Below, in pieces: positions 49,983 to 58,286 of a stretch of DNA of 64,000 nt. The stretch's first letter is position 1. Every line of letters begins with the position of its first letter. The notes below the pieces were generated by a model. That model was given only the letters and a program-made list of their open reading frames with translations, was not told where the DNA came from and ran no database searches. Source of the stretch: CAADGU01 sp964467705 (GTDB taxonomy: Bacteria > Chloroflexota > Anaerolineae > Promineifilales > Promineifilaceae); the NCBI GenBank assembly GCA_964467705.1, contig CAYXUZ010000004.1, positions 34,374 through 98,373 of the forward strand. The letters are read 5' to 3'. The position numbers and the translations under genes were made by a program.

Positions 49983-50984
49983 CTAATATCCCAGCATCTC
50001 CCGCAAATCGCGGGCGGCCGTTTTACTGAGGGGGATTTCCATACGGCCGTCGTCGCCATTGTGCAAAATGAGAGTATAGCTGTTGCGGGTGTAGGCGATC
50101 ACTTCGCTGATGTGTTGCACATTGACCAGGTAGCTGCGATGGGCGCGGAAAAAGCCGCTGCGCGCCAACCGCTGCTCCACTTCGTTCAGCGTCAGATGAG
50201 TGGGAATACGGCCGTCTGGCAGACACAACATTGTGCGTCCCTCTTCTGCGGCCACATATAAAATGTCAGCCGGGTTCACCAACACCACCTTATCCTCCAG
50301 TCGCGCCGGAATTTTGAAGGGCAGGTTAGATTGGCTCTCGCGTTCTTCAGGACGGTATTGCTGGGACACACGGCCGTTTTCCATTTCCACCACTGTCTGG
50401 CACAACGGCCGTAATCCGGTCAGATCACGACCAATGAGCAGTACGGCCGTGCCCTCCCCCGCCGTCATCCGAAGCAGCCGCTCCAACAGGCTGGTGGAGG
50501 CCAGGTCACATTCGGCAAATGGCTCCACCAGCAGCAGAACCTGGGGTTGGTGCAAAATGGCCCGCCCTAGCGCCAGCCGCCGCGCCAGACCAGGGGGCAG
50601 CTTTTCCGCCTGCACTTTGGCCTGGTCTTGCAGCCCCACTACCTGCAATATGGCATCAGCACGGCCGTGTGGCAGCCCATACAAATCACAAAAAAAGGTC
50701 AGGTTTTGCCGCGCCGACAGCCGGGGATAAAGGCCATTTTCGGCCGTCAGCACCCCCGCCAGCCGGGCAAATGCCGCCCGCTCCTGCCAGGGGTCAATGC
50801 CCGCCAGCCGCACCGTACCCGCCGTCGGCTGAATCTTACCAATCAGCAGGTCCAGCAAGGTGGTTTTGTGAATGCCCGTCAGTCCGGTCACGGCCGTGAT
50901 CTCTCCGGCAACTACCGTCAATATTTCCATCTCCAGCAGTGTCGTCGCCCCATCCACCTTCTGTAAATGCCTGATCTCAATCAT
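49983..50984 (-). CDS. LytTR DNA-binding regulator fused to a degenerate ABC ATPase domain
   Basis: A 333-residue protein. Residues 1-205 have an ABC ATPase fold (MIEIRHLQKVDGATTLLEM start), but key motifs are altered: Walker A reads TGLTGIHKTTLLDLL, with His where the Gly before Lys is expected; the signature LSGGQ is PPGLA; Walker B reads LLLVEPFAECD, with Val for the Asp. Residues 235-333 form a LytTR domain (ILYVAAEEGRTMLCLPDGRI, FFRAHRSYLVNVQHISEVI). LytTR domains bind promoters of virulence, competence or bacteriocin genes. I infer a nucleotide-sensing, non-hydrolysing regulator. The ATG at 50982-50984 begins the family-like part. No ABC permease is nearby. Confidence 0.8.
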   Translation of the reverse strand: MIEIRHLQKVDGATTLLEMEILTVVAGEITAVTGLTGIHKTTLLDLLIGKIQPTAGTVRLAGIDPWQERAAFARLAGVLTAENGLYPRLSARQNLTFFCDLYGLPHGRADAILQVVGLQDQAKVQAEKLPPGLARRLALGRAILHQPQVLLLVEPFAECDLASTSLLERLLRMTAGEGTAVLLIGRDLTGLRPLCQTVVEMENGRVSQQYRPEERESQSNLPFKIPARLEDKVVLVNPADILYVAAEEGRTMLCLPDGRIPTHLTLNEVEQRLARSGFFRAHRSYLVNVQHISEVIAYTRNSYTLILHNGDDGRMEIPLSKTAARDLREMLGY

Positions 50985-51116
50985 GCATCCATTGTACTGC
51001 AAAAGTACCTTGGACGTAGGGAAGCTTTCGCCGATGCGCAAGTCGGCTAAAGCCTCCCCTCCCATCACACTATATAATCAGTAAAACCTGTCAGATCTGA
51101 TATGCAGGAGTTTTCT

Positions 51117-52421
51117 ATGGAAGCTAAACCGATCAATAAAGTAACCAGCGCCCGTATTCCCACTGCCTACGGCGAATTCCAACTGGGTTGTTACTACAGT
51201 GCAGCGGATAGCAAGGAACATCTGGCGCTAGTCATGGGAGAGGTGGCTGGGCAGGATGATGTGCTGGTGCGTATTCACTCTGAATGTTTCACCGGTGATG
51301 TGCTTGGTTCATTGCGCTGCGATTGTGGTCCGCAGTTGCACCACGCTATGCAGCGTATTGCCGCCGCCGGACGTGGCGTTATCGTCTATTTACGGCAGGA
51401 AGGGCGTGGCATCGGGTTGGCCGACAAGCTGCGAGCGTACAATTTACAGGATATGGGATACGATACCGTAGAGGCCAATCTGGCGTTGGGCCATCAGGCG
51501 GATGCGCGTAATTACACAGCCGCCGCCCATATTTTGCAGGATTTAGGGGTACGGTCTTTGCGCTTGCTGACCAATAATCCAGACAAGATTGCTGGCCTCC
51601 GGGCGGCTGGCGTGCAAGTGGTGGCGCGGCTGCCGCTGGCCACGGCCGTGACCCCTGAAAATGCCGCTTACCTGAAAACGAAGGTGGAAAAGATGCGTCA
51701 CCTACTTGATCTGGACGCAATGCCGACGGTTAATGGGGCGGTACGGCCGTCGGTTGCCGCTCCTGCCCGCCCCTTTGTCACCCTCAGCTACGCCCAAAGC
51801 CTGGATGGCTCCATTGCCGCCCGACGCGGCCAGCCCACGTCGCTCAGTGGGCCAGAGGCGATGCACATGACCCACCATCTGCGGGCCAGCCATGATGCCA
51901 TTCTGGTGGGTATTGGCACGGTGTTGGCCGATGATCCCCGGCTGACGGTGCGATTGGCAGACGGAGAGCAGCCGCAGCCGGTGGTGGTAGACGGCCGTCT
52001 GCGTTTCCCCCTCACCGCCCAATTACTGAACCACCCCAAACGGCCGTTTATCATCACCACCCACCAGGCGGACGAATCCCGACAGAGAAAATTGGAAGCG
52101 GCGGGGGGAAAGGTGGTGCGCGTAGCGGCGGCGGCGGACGGCCGTGTTTCTCTCTCAGACGCATTGTCAGCTTTGCAGTCATGTGGTCTGGGGAGCCTCA
52201 TGGTGGAAGGAGGTGCGGAAATCATCACCAGTTTTCTGGCGGCGCGGCTGGTGGATCGTGTGGTCATTACCATCACGCCCCGTTTTCTCGGCGGGCTGCA
52301 CGCCGTCACTCACCTGAATGGGTACGGCATCCCCGAATTACAGAATACGCGCTATCACTCGTTCGGCGCAGATGTGGTGTTGACAGCCGATGTGCGACGG
52401 GGTGAGGGCGTGAACAGGTGA
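51117..52421 (+). CDS. GTP cyclohydrolase II fused to a RibD-type reductase domain
   Basis: A 434-residue fusion. Residues 1-205 are GTP cyclohydrolase II: HSECFTGDVLGSLRCDCGPQ supplies the three zinc cysteines, VYLRQEGRGIGL the catalytic loop and LRLLTNNPDKI the C-terminal motif. Residues 225-434 are the RibD C-terminal reductase (VTLSYAQSLDGSIAARRG, AILVGIGTVLADDPRLTVR, SLMVEGGAEIITSFL). There is no deaminase domain and no DHBP synthase, so its product is a reduced pyrimidine phosphate rather than the usual riboflavin intermediate set. AGGAG at 51105-51109 supports the ATG at 51117. It opens a run of five genes on this strand. Confidence 0.9.
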   Translation: MEAKPINKVTSARIPTAYGEFQLGCYYSAADSKEHLALVMGEVAGQDDVLVRIHSECFTGDVLGSLRCDCGPQLHHAMQRIAAAGRGVIVYLRQEGRGIGLADKLRAYNLQDMGYDTVEANLALGHQADARNYTAAAHILQDLGVRSLRLLTNNPDKIAGLRAAGVQVVARLPLATAVTPENAAYLKTKVEKMRHLLDLDAMPTVNGAVRPSVAAPARPFVTLSYAQSLDGSIAARRGQPTSLSGPEAMHMTHHLRASHDAILVGIGTVLADDPRLTVRLADGEQPQPVVVDGRLRFPLTAQLLNHPKRPFIITTHQADESRQRKLEAAGGKVVRVAAAADGRVSLSDALSALQSCGLGSLMVEGGAEIITSFLAARLVDRVVITITPRFLGGLHAVTHLNGYGIPELQNTRYHSFGADVVLTADVRRGEGVNR

Positions 52422-52519
52422 AATGGTGATCAGGTGAAATGGTGACAAGGTGGTCTCTAAATCCTCAATCTCTGGGCTCTCAGTCTCCTGATCTCCATTT
52501 ACCCAATGACAAGTGACGA
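52422..52519. repeat. Mixed repeats between the fusion gene and the dehydrogenase
   Basis: GGTGAAATGGTGAT/GGTGACAAGGTG units, then CCTCAATCTC/TCTCCTGATCTCC, then ACAAGTGACGAATGACCAATGACC. The dehydrogenase start codon (52520) lies in the last of these. Confidence 0.8.
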
Positions 52520-53548
52520 ATGACCAATGACCGTTTATGGTTCACAGCGCCGGGGCAAGTAGAGGTCGTGGCTGAGCCGTTGCCGGGGCTGGCGGCGGAT
52601 GAGGTGTTGGTGCAAACGGCCGTGTCCGCCATCAGCGCGGGTACGGAAATGCTGCTCTACCGGGGGCAGTGGCCGCCCGATTTGCCGGTGGATGAAACGA
52701 TAGAAGCGTTGCAGGGGGCGTTTGCCTATCCGCTGAGTTATGGCTATGCCTGTGTGGGGCAGGTAGTGGAGGTGGGGCGAGAGGTAGCGGCGGCGTGGCA
52801 CGGCCGTTGGGTATTTGCCTTCCAACCGCACCAGAGCCACTTTACCGCCCGCCCCGAAACACTGCTGCCGCTGCCAGAAGGCATGTCGCCGGAAACGGCC
52901 GTCTTCCTGCCCAATATGGAAACGGCCGTCTCCTTTGTCATGGACGGCCGTCCCGTCATTGGTGAGCAGGTGGCGGTGCTGGGGCAGGGTGTGGTGGGGC
53001 TGCTGACGACAATGCTGCTGGCCGATTTTCCACTGGCGGCACTGGTGACGGCGGATGCGTATGCGCTGCGGCGGGAATGGTCGCGGCAGGTGGGGGCAAC
53101 GGCCGTGTTTGACCCCACCGCGCCTGATGCCCTGGCCCAGATGCGGGCGGCGCTGCAAAATGGCAGCCCCTATCCCGGCGCAGACCTGGTGTATGAACTG
53201 TCCGGCAATCCGGCGGCGCTGGATATGGCGATTGGGATTGCGGGGTTTGACGGCCGTGTGCTCATCGGCTCCTGGTATGGGCAAAAGCGGACCACCGTTG
53301 ACCTGGGAGGCGCCTTTCATCGCAACCACATGCGGCTGATCAGCAGCCAGGTCAGCCGGTTACATCCCCGCTGGCACGGCCGTTTTGACAAATCCCGCCG
53401 CCTGCAAACCACCTGGCGCATGTTAGCCCACCACAACCCGGCCCAACTCATCACCCATCGTTTCCCCATCGCCGAAGCGGACAAAGCGTATCAATTGTTG
53501 GATAAGGAAGGGGGGACGGCCGTGCAGGTTGTTTTTGTCTACTTTTAG
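52520..53548 (+). CDS. Medium-chain (MDR) dehydrogenase, zinc-alcohol-dehydrogenase-like
   Basis: A 342-residue protein. The GroES-like part has AISAGTEMLLYRGQWPPDLP and PLSYGYACVGQVVEVGREVA, and the Rossmann motif is VAVLGQGVVGLLTTMLL. The Cys and His set of the structural and catalytic zinc sites is not apparent, so it may be a zinc-free MDR reductase. Its first codons (MTNDRLW) come from an ATGACCA repeat, hence the native start may differ. It has nine ACGGCCGT octamers. Position between the fusion gene and the PTPS homologue suggests a reduction step of the same pathway. Confidence 0.82.
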   Translation: MTNDRLWFTAPGQVEVVAEPLPGLAADEVLVQTAVSAISAGTEMLLYRGQWPPDLPVDETIEALQGAFAYPLSYGYACVGQVVEVGREVAAAWHGRWVFAFQPHQSHFTARPETLLPLPEGMSPETAVFLPNMETAVSFVMDGRPVIGEQVAVLGQGVVGLLTTMLLADFPLAALVTADAYALRREWSRQVGATAVFDPTAPDALAQMRAALQNGSPYPGADLVYELSGNPAALDMAIGIAGFDGRVLIGSWYGQKRTTVDLGGAFHRNHMRLISSQVSRLHPRWHGRFDKSRRLQTTWRMLAHHNPAQLITHRFPIAEADKAYQLLDKEGGTAVQVVFVYF

Positions 53549-53555
53549 TTTAGAA

Positions 53556-53605
53556 AGTAAGCAGTAAGCGGTGGACGCTTACTGCTTACCGCTCACTGCT
53601 CACTT
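53556..53605. repeat. Mirrored (AGTAAGC)n repeat upstream of the PTPS gene
   Basis: AAGTAAGCAGTAAGCGGTGG, then its complement CTTACTGCTTACCGCTCACT. It ends 17 bases before the PTPS start. Confidence 0.9.
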
Positions 53606-53621
53606 ATTTCAGGAGGCACCT

Positions 53622-54011
53622 ATGTACACAGTAGCCGTAAAACGAGATTTTGTGGCGCAGCATTTTTTGATCGGCGGGGATTGGGGGGCGGAGAATGAGT
53701 GGCATTCACACCATTATGCCGTGGAGGTGCAGTTGCATGGCGAAACGCTGGATCGGCATGGTTATCTGGTGGACATCGTAGACATCGAAACCCATCTCAA
53801 CGCCCTCGTTGCCCATTACAGGGATCAAACGCTCAATGATTTGCCGGAGTTTGCCGGGCTGAACCCCAGCATTGAGCATTTCGCCCGTATCTTTTGTACC
53901 CAACTGGCGGAGCGCATACAGGCGGAAACGCTCACGGCCGTGACGGTGAAGTTGTGGGAGAATGAGATTGCCTGGGCCTCTTTTCAGTTAGCAGTAAGCA
54001 GTAAGCAGTAA
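53622..54011 (+). CDS. 6-pyruvoyltetrahydropterin synthase / QueD homologue with Glu at the Cys position
   Basis: A 129-residue T-fold protein. The zinc histidines are H14 (FVAQHFL), H28 and H30 (ENEWHSHHY). Classical PTPS and QueD enzymes have a catalytic Cys four residues before the HxH pair; here that place is E24 with E26 after it, which recalls the PTPS-III class that makes 6-hydroxymethyl-dihydropterin. The C-terminal PSIEHFARIFCTQLAERI and VKLWENEIAWASF (Glu that holds the pterin) are intact. AGGAGG lies six bases before the ATG. The last residues (AVSSKQ) and the stop come from a repeat. Confidence 0.88.
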   Translation: MYTVAVKRDFVAQHFLIGGDWGAENEWHSHHYAVEVQLHGETLDRHGYLVDIVDIETHLNALVAHYRDQTLNDLPEFAGLNPSIEHFARIFCTQLAERIQAETLTAVTVKLWENEIAWASFQLAVSSKQ

Positions 54012-54052
54012 GCAGTGAGCCGTATCCCCACCGCTCACTGCTCACCACTCAC
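53987..54052. repeat. Mirrored (AGTAAGC)n repeat that supplies the end of the PTPS gene
   Basis: CAGTTAGCAGTAAGCAGTAAGC and more, then CCGCTCACTGCTCACCACTC. The PTPS stop (54009-54011) is inside the repeat, and the GT4 start is 4 bases after its end. Confidence 0.9.
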
Positions 54053-54055
54053 TCA

Positions 54056-55153
54056 ATGAAAATCGGCCTCCTCATCTACGGCACGCTGGATACCATCTCC
54101 GGCGGTTATCTGTATGATCGGATGTTGGTTGAACACCTGCGGGCAGGTGGTGATGAGGTGGAGGTGGTGTCGTTGCCTTGGGTGGGTTACGGCCGTGCCC
54201 TTCTGCAAAACTTCTCCCATTCCCTGCGCCAACGGCTGGCAAACGCCGATTTTGACCTGCTGGTGCAAGATGAACTGAACCACCCTTCCCTTTTCTGGCT
54301 CAACTGGCGGCTGAAACGTCAGGTGCATTATCCATTAGTGAGCATCGTCCATCACCTGCGCCAGAGTGAACAACATCCACGTGGACTGCGCAGCCTGTAC
54401 CGATGTGTGGAGCAGCGATATTTGCAGAGCGTGGACGCCTTCATCTTTAACAGCCAGACCACGCGACAAGAAGTGGGGCGGCTGAACGGGAAGACATCCG
54501 ATGTCTCTAAGACATCGGATGTCTGGCAACCGCATGTTGTGGCCTATCCCGGTGGCGACCGCTTCCCAATGACTATTACCGAAGCGGAGATAAGCCAGCG
54601 TGCTCACGAACCGGGGTCGCTGCGGGTGTTGTTTGTGGGCAATCTGATTCCGCGCAAAGGGTTGCATCTGCTCATTGAGGCGTTATGTCAATTTCAGACG
54701 GGTGATTGGCGGCTGGATGTGGTAGGCAGCACGGCCGTGAACCCTACTTACACGCAATACATTGCCCGCAATCTGCCAACGGCCGTGATGCTTCACGGTG
54801 CGTTGTCCGACGCGGCGCTGGCCGAATTGATGTATCGCAGTCATGTTCTGGCAGTACCTTCCCAATATGAAGGTTTTGGCATTGTCTACCTGGAAGGCAT
54901 GGGTTTTGGCCTGCCCGCGATAGGCACAACTGGCGGCGCGGCGGCGGAGATAATCCGCGATGGTGTGAATGGGTATGTGGTTGGGGTGGCGGACACGGCC
55001 GTGCTGTCCCACCACCTGCACCACCTCCACCAAAACCGGGATGCTTTAGCCGCCATGAGCCTGTCTGCCCGCCACCATTTCCTGGCCCACCCCACTTGGG
55101 CGCAAAGCATGGCGCGGGCGCGAGAGTTTTTGCGTGAGCAGGTGACAGGGTGA
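54056..55153 (+). CDS. Glycosyltransferase family 4 of the pterin-like cluster
   Basis: A 365-residue GT-B protein. The N-terminal domain begins MKIGLLIYGTLDTISGGYLY, with the Gly-rich turn; the donor domain has VLFVGNLIPRKGLHLLIEAL and PSQYEGFGIVYLEGMGFGLP, with the EGFGxxxLE motif. It carries a 33-base palindrome in frame at 54492-54524, encoding TSDVSKTSDV, between the acceptor and donor domains. Next to a PTPS homologue, a pterin or pyrimidine acceptor is a reasonable guess (cyanobacteria make pterin glycosides), but a role in lipid or glycan synthesis is not excluded. Confidence 0.85.
   Translation: MKIGLLIYGTLDTISGGYLYDRMLVEHLRAGGDEVEVVSLPWVGYGRALLQNFSHSLRQRLANADFDLLVQDELNHPSLFWLNWRLKRQVHYPLVSIVHHLRQSEQHPRGLRSLYRCVEQRYLQSVDAFIFNSQTTRQEVGRLNGKTSDVSKTSDVWQPHVVAYPGGDRFPMTITEAEISQRAHEPGSLRVLFVGNLIPRKGLHLLIEALCQFQTGDWRLDVVGSTAVNPTYTQYIARNLPTAVMLHGALSDAALAELMYRSHVLAVPSQYEGFGIVYLEGMGFGLPAIGTTGGAAAEIIRDGVNGYVVGVADTAVLSHHLHHLHQNRDALAAMSLSARHHFLAHPTWAQSMARAREFLREQVTG
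54492..54524. repeat. 33-base palindromic element, copy 4, in frame in a GT4 gene
   Basis: Arm AGACATCCGATGTCT (54492-54506), loop CTA, perfect complementary arm 54510-54524. It adds exactly 11 codons. Confidence 0.92.
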
Positions 55154-55258
55154 GGAGGTGACAAGGTGACAAGGTGACAAGGTGATCTCCCAAACACTCG
55201 ATCACTCAAACACTCAATCACTTAATCACTCAAACACTCAATCACTCAATTCCCAATG
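55154..55258. repeat. Three repeat families joined end to end
   Basis: GGTGACAAGGTGACAAGGTGAC, then CACTCAAACACTCAATCACT, then ATTCCCAATGACAAAGGACA. They fill the gap between the GT4 and methyltransferase genes. Confidence 0.85.
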
Positions 55259-55275
55259 ACAAAGGACAAACGACT

Positions 55276-56187
55276 ATGGACTTTCTCCGCTATCTGGCGG
55301 CTAAAAAGACGATGGACGACCGGGCGTTGAATAAGGATGTGTGGCGGGCGCTGCGTGACCATTTGCCAGCCGAACCGGCCGTTTTGGAAGTGGGGGCGGG
55401 CATTGGCACGATGGTTGAACGGTTGGTTGAACAAGGGTTCATAGAGCGGGGAAGGTACACGGCCGTAGACCATCACCCCCCTAACATCGCCCTTGCCCGC
55501 CAGCGTTTGGTCCATCTGCCGCCCACGCTTTACCTGGAACTGGTGGCCGATGATCTGTTTGCGTTTGCGGGGCGGGTTCACGGCCGTGACCGTTGGGACG
55601 TGTTGATCGCTCATGCGGTGTTGGATTTGCTGGATATTCCCACGGCGCTGCCGGTACTGTTTTCGCTGTTGAAACCGGGTGGCCTTTTTTATTTCAGCCT
55701 GAATTTTGATGGGGCCACCATTTTGGAACCGGCCATTGACCCGCCGTTCGACGCACTGGTAGAACAGCTTTACCACCGCACAATGGACGAACGGCTGGTG
55801 GGCGGACGGCCGTCTGGCGATAGCCGCAGCGGGCGACATCTATTTACCCACTTAAAAAATCACGGGGCAGAGATTTTGGCGGCGGGTAGTTCCGATTGGG
55901 TGGTGTGGGCGCGGCACGGCCGTTACCCCGCCGACGAAGCCTATTTTTTGCACTTCATCATCCACACCATACATGGGGCGCTGCAAGGACATCCAGACCT
56001 GGATACGGCGCAGTTTAACCATTGGATTGCCCAGCGTCACACCCAGATCGAAAGTGGCGAACTGGTCTACATTGCCCACCAGATTGATTTTCTGGGGCAG
56101 TTACAGACCTTGTTGTACAACCAGCCAGGGCCAGATGTAAGCGGCCGCAATACCGCTCAAGAAACCAAACCAATGACCAACGTTTGA
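55276..56187 (+). CDS. Class I SAM-dependent methyltransferase of the pterin-like cluster
   Basis: A 303-residue protein. AVLEVGAGIGTMVERLVEQG is the SAM loop, GRYTAVDHHPPNIALARQRL the ribose contact, and RWDVLIAHAVLDLLDIPTAL motif II. The C-terminal 130 residues (HFIIHTIHGALQGHPDLDTA) are helical. It is the last of five genes that run in one direction from 51.1 kb. It overlaps the convergent rhomboid gene by 87 bases at its 3' end; the native C-terminus may be shorter. Substrate unknown; the cluster suggests a small molecule rather than RNA or protein. Confidence 0.82.
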   Translation: MDFLRYLAAKKTMDDRALNKDVWRALRDHLPAEPAVLEVGAGIGTMVERLVEQGFIERGRYTAVDHHPPNIALARQRLVHLPPTLYLELVADDLFAFAGRVHGRDRWDVLIAHAVLDLLDIPTALPVLFSLLKPGGLFYFSLNFDGATILEPAIDPPFDALVEQLYHRTMDERLVGGRPSGDSRSGRHLFTHLKNHGAEILAAGSSDWVVWARHGRYPADEAYFLHFIIHTIHGALQGHPDLDTAQFNHWIAQRHTQIESGELVYIAHQIDFLGQLQTLLYNQPGPDVSGRNTAQETKPMTNV

Positions 56188-56706
56188 AACCCCTTCTCGG
56201 TAGCGTAAATTGCCGAAGGTGGAAAATCGGGTGAAGTAAAAGAGAACAACGACCACAAACGCGACCATGATTTCCTGCGCATTGTTGGTGAAGAACCCAC
56301 GGAAGAAGATGTAGGCGAAATAGCCTAAAACCAGCCCGCTGGCGCCAAAATGGCAGCTTTTGGTAACGCTGGCAAACAACCACACGCCTAACCCGGATAA
56401 AAAACAAATGATCAAGGTCACAATCCAAAATTCGGTTAACCCATCCAGGGCAATGATGACGCCAAAGATAAAAAAGGGGACAGAGTTAAAAGCCAGATGC
56501 GGGAAATCTTTATGTATCCAGGGAGAAGTGAAGAAGCGAAGGGGATTGGGTTTTTGGCGAGGGAAGACGCAGAACATATGCGTTAGACGGCCGTTCATAA
56601 ACACAGTATCTATGAATAACAGTACAAGCATCAAAATAACCAGTCCCAATACCACCTGGATACCAACTGGCAAATTCATCAAAGCATTGAGGATGGTATT
56701 CACCAC
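56101..56706 (-). CDS. Rhomboid-family intramembrane serine protease
   Basis: A 201-residue protein with six or so membrane helices. The catalytic Ser is in CHFGASGLVLGYFAYIFF (GxSG) and the catalytic His in NVGHWFGFLSGIAAAYI; HLAFNSVPFFIFGVIIALDG supplies the conserved His and Asn of the oxyanion region. Rhomboids cut membrane proteins within the bilayer. The gene has no ACGGCCGT in the catalytic part. It is co-oriented with the small membrane gene upstream, only 3 bases away. Confidence 0.88.
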   Translation of the reverse strand: MVNTILNALMNLPVGIQVVLGLVILMLVLLFIDTVFMNGRLTHMFCVFPRQKPNPLRFFTSPWIHKDFPHLAFNSVPFFIFGVIIALDGLTEFWIVTLIICFLSGLGVWLFASVTKSCHFGASGLVLGYFAYIFFRGFFTNNAQEIMVAFVVVVLFYFTRFSTFGNLRYREGVSNVGHWFGFLSGIAAAYIWPWLVVQQGL

Positions 56707-56709
56707 GAC

Positions 56710-57042
56710 TTAATCGTTTCTGTCCAGCCAGAGAAGAATGATGAGTACCAGTTCTACGGCTTTGTCCAACAAACCGACCGGGCCAAAGACGTCGGGCCAG
56801 TTGAAGACAAAATAGAGAACGAAGGTCACGGCCGTGTACCCCAACAACGCATAACGGATCAGACTGCGTTGTGAAGCCAGTTGCGGCACAAAATAGAGAC
56901 ATACGATCAACACCAGATACCCAATGCCGTTGGCAATAAAGAGAGGGTTGCTCCAACCGCCGCTGATGCCCAGATGGATAAGCGCCGTGATCACAACCAG
57001 CCCGGTAATCACCCACTGTCGCGTTGATAATGATAGATTCAT
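56710..57042 (-). CDS. Four-helix membrane protein
   Basis: A 110-residue protein with four predicted helices (QWVITGLVVITALIHLGIS, FIANGIGYLVLIVCLYFVP, LIRYALLGYTAVTFVLYFVF, VELVLIILLWL). GGAGG lies 8 bases before the ATG at 57042, which is why the ATG five codons upstream is not used. I do not recognise the family. It is three bases upstream of the rhomboid gene, so a functional link with the protease, such as a substrate or partner, is possible. Confidence 0.65.
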   Translation of the reverse strand: MNLSLSTRQWVITGLVVITALIHLGISGGWSNPLFIANGIGYLVLIVCLYFVPQLASQRSLIRYALLGYTAVTFVLYFVFNWPDVFGPVGLLDKAVELVLIILLWLDRND

Positions 57043-57155
57043 GTCCAAATCCTCCATGTTACAGAGCCATTGGCTCTATTATAAAATTGTGGAATTACTT
57101 GTGTCAGAGAGCCATAACAACTGTAATAGAAGTTATCCAGACTGGCAAAAACTTC

Positions 57156-58163
57156 TCACCCTTTCACCCCTTGACCCGCTCGCCTCATCATCTTCGCTCC
57201 CCACCACAGCCCCACCAACCCTAACAGCACATCCCGCCCGCGAATGAGCAGACTGGCGCTAAGGCCGATGGCCGGGTCGGCCCCCATCAGTTCCAGGGCA
57301 AAAACCTGGCTGGCTTCCAGCGCCCCCAGACCGCCAGGCAGCGGCAGCAGATACGCCAGCCGCATCGCTGTCAGCGCCACAATCATCTGCACCGGGGAGA
57401 GATTGGCCCCCAGAAAGGTGAGCATCAGGCCATATTCCAACAGCAGCACGAGCCAACTTCCCACCGAAAGCAGCAGCGCCTGTGCAAAAAGGCGGGGCGA
57501 TTGACGGCAGAGTTGGTGGGCTAGTGTTTCGCTGGCAGCCAGACCGTTCACGGCCGTACCATACCACCGCCACCGTTTGCCCACCGGCTGCATCAGGCCA
57601 AATGTGCCCGTCAACGGTCGTCGCCCACCCCATATCGCCGCCAGATACCCCACCGGAACCAACAGCAGTCCCACGCTGACGCCGATGGCCTCTTCTCTCA
57701 CATCAGAGCGCAGCAGTCCGGTGTGCAGGGTAATCAACACGCCAAAAAGGAGGAAAGCAAAATTCACCAGCAGTTCCAATGATTTATCGAGCGACACGGC
57801 GGACACGGCCGTGCGTCGGGGCACACCATGCACCTTTTCCGCCAACAATACCTGCACCGGCTCCCCGCCAAAGTGCGGCCCCGGTGTGAAGTAGCTGACG
57901 CCAAACACCGCCAACCGGTGGCCCACCGCCATGCCCAACGGCAGTCGCCAGCCCATCCCCCACAGCAGCAGCCACCACCGTCCCGTCAGCCACACCAGCG
58001 CCACCGCGTTGAGCAAGACCAGCACCACTACCTGCCACCATTGCAGGCGCAGAAGGGTTTGCCACACGGCCGTCAGGGGCACAGACCGCACCACCCAAAG
58101 GAGTAAAACAAGGGCGGCCAGCCAGGGCAGCCACATCACATACCGTTTTTTTGCCTGCGCCAT
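57156..58163 (-). CDS. Lysylphosphatidylglycerol synthase TM-region / flippase-like protein (UPF0104)
   Basis: A 335-residue protein with about eight membrane helices. The UPF0104 pattern is present: VFGVSYFTPGPHFGGEPVQV in an early loop (P-x-x-x-GGE), then SAVSLDKSLELLVNFAFLLF, LTAMRLAYLLPLPGGLGALE (PLPGGLGxxE) and ELMGADPAIGLSASLLIRGR. The same fold forms the flippase half of MprF; stand-alone members are often in glycolipid loci. No synthase domain is attached. Direction of lipid movement and substrate unknown. Confidence 0.85.
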   Translation of the reverse strand: MAQAKKRYVMWLPWLAALVLLLWVVRSVPLTAVWQTLLRLQWWQVVVLVLLNAVALVWLTGRWWLLLWGMGWRLPLGMAVGHRLAVFGVSYFTPGPHFGGEPVQVLLAEKVHGVPRRTAVSAVSLDKSLELLVNFAFLLFGVLITLHTGLLRSDVREEAIGVSVGLLLVPVGYLAAIWGGRRPLTGTFGLMQPVGKRWRWYGTAVNGLAASETLAHQLCRQSPRLFAQALLLSVGSWLVLLLEYGLMLTFLGANLSPVQMIVALTAMRLAYLLPLPGGLGALEASQVFALELMGADPAIGLSASLLIRGRDVLLGLVGLWWGAKMMRRAGQGVKG

Positions 58164-58286
58164 AGTCCCATTATCTACCGATTGCTAAAAATCGGACCTT
58201 TGATAAAGGAGACAACACGGGCAGAGACCGAACAACGCACCCTCACGGCCGTGTACCATAAAATCTGACGCTTTTGAAACACCCCC

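Noticed and set aside
3051..55258. CRISPR arrays
   Set aside because: The tandem repeats have units of 7-8 or 21 bases with no unique spacers, and no cas gene is present.
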